39,706 nt of DNA from Acidobacteriota bacterium (GTDB lineage Bacteria; Acidobacteriota; Terriglobia; Terriglobales; Acidobacteriaceae), in assembly GCA_021790995.1 (NCBI GenBank), contig JAJYFA010000013.1, positions 1 to 39,706 on the forward strand, in the 5' to 3' direction. This document shows, in pieces, positions 35,119 to 39,706 of this stretch. The translations under genes and the position numbers were made by a program. The notes under the pieces were generated by a model. It saw only the letters and a program-made list of their open reading frames with translations. It did no database searches and had not been told where the DNA came from. The stretch's first letter is position 1. The number at the start of each line of letters is the position of its first letter.

Positions 35119-35148
35119 TTGACAATCATCCATGCGGATGGGTTTAAT
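35119..35148 (+). promoter_or_regulatory. Near-consensus sigma-70-type promoter of the TonB-dependent receptor gene
   Basis: TTGACA (35119-35124, perfect) is followed by an 18-base spacer and TTTAAT (35143-35148, five of six). An A/T-rich run lies upstream (35098-35117), which could act as an UP element. The start of transcription would be near 35155, about 142 bases before the ATG. It is the best promoter match I saw in the window. Confidence 0.75.
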
Positions 35149-35156
35149 TTTCTGCT

Positions 35157-35234
35157 GGGGTCAGACCACGCCTGGTTCTGTCTTTGAAAAGGTCTGCCCC
35201 TTGCATGGCCGGGTTTGCCAGGACCGGCTGCAAG
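35157..35234 (+). promoter_or_regulatory. Two abutting stem-loops in the receptor's 5' leader
   Basis: Stem 1: GGGGTCAGACC (35157-35167) pairs with GGTCTGCCCC (35191-35200) with one bulged T. Stem 2: CTTGCA and GCCGG (35200-35212, with a TG bulge) pair with CCGGC and TGCAAG (35224-35234), 11 pairs and an 11-base loop. Stem 1 starts within a few bases of the expected start of transcription. GGGGTCAGACC-type arms also recall bacterial REP elements, so this may be a captured repeat. Confidence 0.55.
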
Positions 35235-35296
35235 TTCCTCAATACCGCCAAGTACGCAAACACTTTCACGCCACAGGAGGCAATCGAGGCGCTACT

Positions 35297-38200
35297 ATGA
35301 AAACACTTCTGAAACCGATCAGGACGCTTGAATCTTGGGACGGCGTCTGGGCTAGTGTCGCTTACGCGATATTTGCCCTGGCGCTCTGTTTCGCCGGGTC
35401 TGTCATGCCCGCCGCGGCGCAGACCGCCGGCGAGGGTTCGTTGCAGGGCACCGTCATGGATTCGATGGGTGCTGTAGTTCCCCAGGCCGCCGTCACCATC
35501 ACTAACCGCGCCACCGGAGTCAAGACGGTCGGAAAGGCATCTTCGGCTGGCTTCTTCAACATCGCGCCGGTTCTGCCCGGTACCTACACAGTGGAAATCT
35601 CGGCCAAGGGATTCAAAACCCTCATTCAGGACAACGTCGTTGTCGACGCTCTCCAGATCAGGACCCTCAGCCCCAAGCTTGAAGTCGGCGCTGAGTCGAC
35701 GACCGTTACTGTCACGGCAGCTCCGCCCGTTCTTGACACCGCCGACGCCACACTCGGACTCACCGTCGAGAACGACACCTACACCAATCTCCCTATCCAG
35801 ATGAATGGCGGCCAGCAGCGCGATCCTACGGCCTTCGCCACTCTGACCCCTGGCTCCCAAGGCGGAGCCCGCGTGCCCATCATCGGCGGCACCGGCAACA
35901 TGCTGGGGCAGGTCTATATCGACGGTATGCCCGCCACCACCGTCAACATGCAGGGCGACAACCGCGTTGTCTCCCTCTCGATGAGCGTTGAGGCAGTCGA
36001 TCAGTTCCAGGTGCTTACCAGCACGCCTCCCGCTGAGTACATGGGCGCAGGCTCTGAGAACTTCACCATGAAGTCGGGCGGCCTCAAGTATCACGGCCAG
36101 GCCTCCGATTTCGTCCGCAACACCTCCTTCGACACCTGGTGCTTTACCTGCAAGGCCGCTACCATGGTGACCGCGACTGGCGCCAAGGTTCAGGCTCCCA
36201 AGCCCCCCGAGCACCAGAACGAGTTGTCGTTGAGCTTTGGCGGCGTGGTGCCCAAGACCCACAAGAAGCTCTTCTTCTTCATCGCTTACGACAAGTACCA
36301 TGAGACTCAGGGCGCCAATCCTGCTCTCTACTCCATTCCCTCAACAGCCATGCTTGGCGGCGATTTCACCGAACTGAACGGTGGTGTGGGTTCCGGAGGC
36401 ATGTCCGGTGAAGGTGCGGACAACCCCCCGATCATCTACGACCCCACTACCACCCAGTGCTCCGGCGGAGTCTGCACCCGTCAGCCCTTCGTTGGCACCA
36501 AGAACGGCGTTGCGAGCTACAACGTCATCCCCTCGGGCATGCTCTCGCCCATCGCCAAGGCCATGACCTCCTTCTTGCCCAGCCCGTCAAACCCATCGTC
36601 GCTCTACAACAACTACCTGGGCGGCATTCCCAAGGGCTGGGATGATCACCTCACCGACTGGCGTGTGGATTACAACATCAGCGACAGGCAGCGCATCTCT
36701 ACGGTCGGCGTGAACGGCGCTCGCATCTACATGAACAACTTCAGCAACCAGATGCCACTGCCCTACGTCTCCGGCACCTATGCCAAGATCTTCCCCCAGA
36801 GCTACATCGTGGAGCACGTTTTCACCATCAACCCGAACCTCGTCAACCAGCTCAAGTACAGCTTTACGCGCTTTATCCAGCCGCAGATCAACGCCACTCA
36901 GGGCGTCAAGGCCTATGCGCCTTCTGCCTTCGGCATCTCCAATGTGCCCGTCGGCCAGGCCAGCACCGAGTTCCCCGGCGCAAGCTTTGGAACCACCGCC
37001 GGTTTCGGCACTGCCTATACCGGCTGGACCTCCAATGGCGCTTCCACCACCACCCAGCAGGTCAACCCCAATACCTACGCGCTTCTCGATAACGTGCAGT
37101 GGGTTAAGGGCAAGCACTCTCTCACCTTCGGCTTCTCCTACCTCTGGGAGGAGATCAACAGCGCAATCCCGGTTGGCTACTCCACTGAGCTCTATCTGGC
37201 CTACAACGCCTACTCCACGGCAAACTTTGCAGCCAATTCGAGCGCGCTCAGCACCGGCGGCAAGGGTGCTCCCGGCGCGTCCAACGGACCTTCGGGATAC
37301 TCTTTCGCCAGCTATCTGCTGGGCGCCGTCGGCGGATCGGCATCGAACGATACCTCGGCTCCTGCCTTCGGACTCTATCCGCTCAGCGAGGTCGGCGGCA
37401 GGTATCACCCCTTCGCTCCCTACGTCAGCGACAACTATAAGGTCACTCCCAAGCTGACCCTCGAACTGGGTCTGCGCTGGGATTACCTGCCTCCCTTCCA
37501 CGAGGTCAAGGATCGCTGGTCCTTCCTGAACCCGGACCTGATGAACCCGCTCACGAACACGTATGGCATGTTGCAGTTCGCCGGCAACTGGGGCGGACCC
37601 GGCGTCAGCATTGGCGCCAGGACTCCCGTCCACACTTATTGGCAGAACTGGGGGCCGCGCGTCGGCTTTTCCTATGCGATGACTCCCAAGACCGTCGTTC
37701 GCTCCGGCTTTTCGATCGTCTTCTCGCAGGCAGGTGGCGTCGGTGGACGCGGCGGCAATGCAGGGGGCACCGGCCAGACCGGCTTCAACATGACAGCCAT
37801 CGGACCCACCGAAATTGGCAGCGGCGCTTCGGCAGGCCCGGCCTACTGGCTCAACAACGCTTCTGGATTTCCTTCCACCCTGGCCAACACAGGCATCTTC
37901 GGGCCCGGGTACACCTACCCCTCAGTTCCGACGCAGAACCTGGCAGCGCAGGAGATCGGCACTGGCTATTACGTGTCGAATGGCAAGATGGTTAGCGCCA
38001 GCGGCGCGAACTACGCCGACCCGTACTTCTCCGGCCGCGCTCCTGAGATCGAAATGTGGAACTTCGGAATAGAGCGCAGCCTTACCCCTGACCTCACACT
38101 CGGCATCAACTATGCCGGCAACGAGAGTCACTTCATCGTCGACTACGGAGCCACCAAAGGCGGCGCCCGCGGCAAATGGAGCAATCAGGTCGATCCCAAG

Positions 38201-39304
38201 TACATCGCCGTCCTGGGCAGTGTGGCGGGCTATGACCTGACCGGAACCAAACAACTGCCACTTCTCGACGCACCTGCCACCGCGCAGAACGTGGCCATCC
38301 TCACCTCCTACTTCGGGGATGTGGATACCCCACCATCCTATGTTGCGGCGGGCTCCATCAACAGTTCCGCCACCATCGGCCACATGCTCACGCCTTTCCC
38401 GCAGTACTCAGGCATCGGCGATACCTGGGGCAACGTGGGCAACTTCAGCTACCATTCGCTGCAGATCGTCCTCAGCCAGCGCATGCACAACGGCCTCACC
38501 TTCAACGTCAACTACACCTATTCGAAGAACATCGGTGACGACGGCACCTTCCGCAGCGGCTATGACATTCCGGCCAACGCGATCTCTGGCGGCACGCGCT
38601 CCTACAAGGCCGACAGGATCGATCGTTCGCTGACAGCGATCGATGCCCCGCACCTCATCCACGCCTACGGCGTCTATCGGCTGCCCTTCGGCAAAGGCAA
38701 GATCGGCGGCAACAGCGATCTCGTGAACTGGTTGGCTGGCGGGTGGCAGTTCTCCGGCATCTACACCTACTCCTCGGGCTCACCGCTTGCCGTCACCTGG
38801 TCCGGCGCCACAGGCACCACCCTAGTCGGCCAGGGAACCGCCATGCCCGACTTGACCTCTGGTTTCACCGGTTCCACCTATCGCCAGAACGGAAAATACG
38901 GCAGCGGACCCAAAGGCTATAACACCTGCAACCTGGGCATCGACGCGCTGGGTCAAACCGGCTGCGCCAAGATCCAGTATCTGAACGTGGGTGGCTTCTC
39001 GACGCCGACAAACAGATCGACGCTAAGCGGTCAGCAGCAATACCTCATCGGCAACGCGCCCCGCAACTTCGCTTACGGAACGCGCAACCCCTACAGATGG
39101 AACGTTGACTCCGGCATGCGCCGTACCTTCCCCATCAAGGAAGGCATCAACTTCGTCTTTGAAGCCGACTGCCTCAACGTCTGGAACCACGTCACCTTTG
39201 GTGGCCCGAACGGCACTTGGTCCTCTGCATCGGGAACCTTCGGCACCATCACCGGCGCCTCCGGCAACCGCGACTGGCAGTTTGCCGGGCACATCAACTT
39301 CTAA
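35297..39304 (+). CDS. TonB-dependent receptor, Oar-like, with N-terminal carboxypeptidase-regulatory-like domain
   Basis: About 1335 residues. After a signal peptide (ALCFAGSVMPAAAQ) comes a carboxypeptidase-regulatory-like domain (GSLQGTVMDSMGAVVPQAAV, NIAPVLPGTYTVEISAKGF), then a plug-like region (LPIQMNGGQQRDPTAFATL through GQVYIDGMPATTV), and a large beta barrel with repeated strand motifs (NNYLGGIPKGWDDHLTDWRV, LELGLRWDYLPPFHEV, VNYTYSKNIGDD). The last residues (DWQFAGHINF) end in Phe, as in outer-membrane barrels. This is the Oar/CarboxypepD_reg-type receptor typical of acidobacteria, thought to import or sense large polymers. GAGG seven bases before the ATG at 35297 decides the start; an AGGAGG is 17 bases upstream. 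The longer reading from 35132 runs through the promoter. Divergence from GH106 suggests a glycan role. Confidence 0.95.
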   Translation: MKTLLKPIRTLESWDGVWASVAYAIFALALCFAGSVMPAAAQTAGEGSLQGTVMDSMGAVVPQAAVTITNRATGVKTVGKASSAGFFNIAPVLPGTYTVEISAKGFKTLIQDNVVVDALQIRTLSPKLEVGAESTTVTVTAAPPVLDTADATLGLTVENDTYTNLPIQMNGGQQRDPTAFATLTPGSQGGARVPIIGGTGNMLGQVYIDGMPATTVNMQGDNRVVSLSMSVEAVDQFQVLTSTPPAEYMGAGSENFTMKSGGLKYHGQASDFVRNTSFDTWCFTCKAATMVTATGAKVQAPKPPEHQNELSLSFGGVVPKTHKKLFFFIAYDKYHETQGANPALYSIPSTAMLGGDFTELNGGVGSGGMSGEGADNPPIIYDPTTTQCSGGVCTRQPFVGTKNGVASYNVIPSGMLSPIAKAMTSFLPSPSNPSSLYNNYLGGIPKGWDDHLTDWRVDYNISDRQRISTVGVNGARIYMNNFSNQMPLPYVSGTYAKIFPQSYIVEHVFTINPNLVNQLKYSFTRFIQPQINATQGVKAYAPSAFGISNVPVGQASTEFPGASFGTTAGFGTAYTGWTSNGASTTTQQVNPNTYALLDNVQWVKGKHSLTFGFSYLWEEINSAIPVGYSTELYLAYNAYSTANFAANSSALSTGGKGAPGASNGPSGYSFASYLLGAVGGSASNDTSAPAFGLYPLSEVGGRYHPFAPYVSDNYKVTPKLTLELGLRWDYLPPFHEVKDRWSFLNPDLMNPLTNTYGMLQFAGNWGGPGVSIGARTPVHTYWQNWGPRVGFSYAMTPKTVVRSGFSIVFSQAGGVGGRGGNAGGTGQTGFNMTAIGPTEIGSGASAGPAYWLNNASGFPSTLANTGIFGPGYTYPSVPTQNLAAQEIGTGYYVSNGKMVSASGANYADPYFSGRAPEIEMWNFGIERSLTPDLTLGINYAGNESHFIVDYGATKGGARGKWSNQVDPKYIAVLGSVAGYDLTGTKQLPLLDAPATAQNVAILTSYFGDVDTPPSYVAAGSINSSATIGHMLTPFPQYSGIGDTWGNVGNFSYHSLQIVLSQRMHNGLTFNVNYTYSKNIGDDGTFRSGYDIPANAISGGTRSYKADRIDRSLTAIDAPHLIHAYGVYRLPFGKGKIGGNSDLVNWLAGGWQFSGIYTYSSGSPLAVTWSGATGTTLVGQGTAMPDLTSGFTGSTYRQNGKYGSGPKGYNTCNLGIDALGQTGCAKIQYLNVGGFSTPTNRSTLSGQQQYLIGNAPRNFAYGTRNPYRWNVDSGMRRTFPIKEGINFVFEADCLNVWNHVTFGGPNGTWSSASGTFGTITGASGNRDWQFAGHINF

Positions 39305-39332
39305 CCCTGAACCGTGGTCTAACCCAAAACAG

Positions 39333-39374
39333 TGGCCCCATCCTTTCGCAGCTTTTGGCGAAAGGATGGGGCCA
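39333..39374. repeat. REP-like 17-bp perfect palindrome after the receptor gene
   Basis: TGGCCCCATCCTTTCGC (39333-39349) and its exact reverse complement (39358-39374) enclose an 8-base loop. It starts 28 bases after the receptor stop. No T-run follows, so it is not a classic terminator, though a long hairpin could protect the mRNA 3' end. The form suggests a dispersed REP-like element. Confidence 0.7.
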
Positions 39375-39376
39375 CG

Positions 39377-39420
39377 CACTCATTCCCACCTTTCTCATCC
39401 TGAGAGAATCTGCTTGAGTG
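39377..39420. repeat. Second stem-loop next to the REP-like palindrome
   Basis: CACTCA (39377-39382) and TGAGTG (39415-39420) can close an outer stem around an inner TCTCA-tcc-TGAGA hairpin (39393-39405). It lies two bases after the palindrome, so the two may form one composite repeat unit. Confidence 0.4.
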
Positions 39421-39706
39421 GGCGAGCCGATCTCCCCCGCCTCGAATCCAGCCACAACGCCGTCAATTGCACACCGCATACGCGCCGTTGCGATGGATAT
39501 GGCAATGCAATACTGTTCCCCTGCCCCATCCCTTTTCCACGCCCTTCACGGAAAGAGTCTGGGTTTTGACGGCTGAGATACCTAGTGAGCCCCCAACTCC
39601 CAGGGCAAACGCATTTGGAATTCCTTGACCAACGAATTGTCTCAATAACCTTGTACATGGGGCGCACCGTGGCCAATTTTCCACCGTTAGCGCTGTTCAG
39701 ACTGTA

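Larger units (their letters stand above)
34743..35296. promoter_or_regulatory. Divergent control region between GH106 and the TonB-dependent receptor
   Basis: This 554-base stretch has no gene. It is AT-rich in the middle (34915-34960 and 35098-35150), unlike the GC-rich coding neighbours. On the plus strand it holds a near-consensus promoter and a structured leader for the receptor. On the minus strand TATATT near 34934-34939 could be a -10 for the GH106 gene, without a good -35. No operator with strong dyad symmetry was found. Confidence 0.5.
39305..39706. other. Gene-free 3' region after the receptor, with repeat-like sequence
   Basis: No gene is supported here; short readings on both strands look like translated repeats. 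The stretch holds a 17-bp perfect hairpin and a second small one, listed separately. Near 39523-39560 a stretch reading CCCCATCCCTTTTCCACGCC partly echoes the arm of the first hairpin, which suggests related repeat copies. Confidence 0.45.

Noticed and set aside
35144-37633. Two long minus-strand frames (385 and 348 codons) opposite the TonB receptor
   Set aside because: Gly/Val/Asp-rich shadow translations of the receptor; no signal peptide or domain, and the receptor's own motifs are clear.
39395-39684. Short minus-strand frames of 61-93 codons at the right edge
   Set aside because: They read through repeat-like sequence and overlap each other in different frames; no start context or family.
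1-39706. tRNA, rRNA, CRISPR array, integrase or defence system
   Set aside because: I looked through the spacers on both strands and saw no cloverleaf with a TTCRA arm, no regularly spaced direct repeats, and no protein with recombinase, nuclease or toxin-antitoxin motifs other than the RHS scrap.

Overview
The window reads as a chromosomal segment of a GC-rich, Gram-negative, heterotrophic member of the Acidobacteriota, probably Terriglobia/Acidobacteriaceae. The grounds are family-level: two tandem VWFA proteins of the kind described from acidobacteria, a giant Oar-like TonB-dependent receptor with an N-terminal carboxypeptidase-regulatory-like domain, a GH106 alpha-L-rhamnosidase, and a Gram-negative-type envelope gene set. 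I see no tRNA, rRNA, CRISPR array, integrase or intact insertion sequence. Genes were assigned by reading motifs, since no database search was possible.

Layout. Positions 1-3045 (minus strand) hold a truncated Tat-exported carboxylesterase and two overlapping secreted VWFA proteins. Positions 3258-9178 (plus) hold a DUF1015 gene followed by an envelope run: an amidase-like protein, a GerMN lipoprotein-like or membrane-anchored protein, an Alg9-like (GT22) mannosyltransferase, glutamate racemase murI and enoyl-ACP reductase fabI. The amidase, GerMN and GT22 genes are coupled by 4-base stop/start overlaps. Positions 9203-13424 (minus) hold nnr-tsaE, a YiaK-type dehydrogenase and a DUF1186/SEC-C protein. 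Positions 13598-16307 (plus) encode a TolC-like outer-membrane channel and an EmrA/HlyD-type adaptor with no pump beside them.

Positions 16310-17146 are a small gene graveyard: a frameshifted FkbM methyltransferase whose 3' end runs directly into a scrap of an RHS/YD-repeat gene. Then, on the minus strand, come an orphan nuoI, a secreted protein of unknown function, a UbiD-family decarboxylase, a DedA-rhodanese fusion and a Gfo/Idh/MocA oxidoreductase. Positions 22761-30281 (minus) are the division/wall cluster murC-ftsQ-ftsA-ftsZ followed by a penicillin-binding protein with a striking His/Thr/Ala-rich linker, closed by a clear intrinsic terminator.

Positions 30448-39304 look like accessory, sugar-related territory: a small beta-barrel protein, a Tat-exported cupin and a GH106 rhamnosidase on the minus strand, divergent from a 1335-residue TonB-dependent receptor. 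The receptor has the best promoter in the window and a leader predicted to fold into two abutting hairpins. Several intergenic stretches carry short repeats: GGAAC-type purine tracts, and a 17-bp perfect palindrome after the receptor gene that looks REP-like. The most unusual items are the FkbM/RHS junction, the structured receptor leader, the His-rich PBP, the isolated nuoI and the repeat-bearing spacers.
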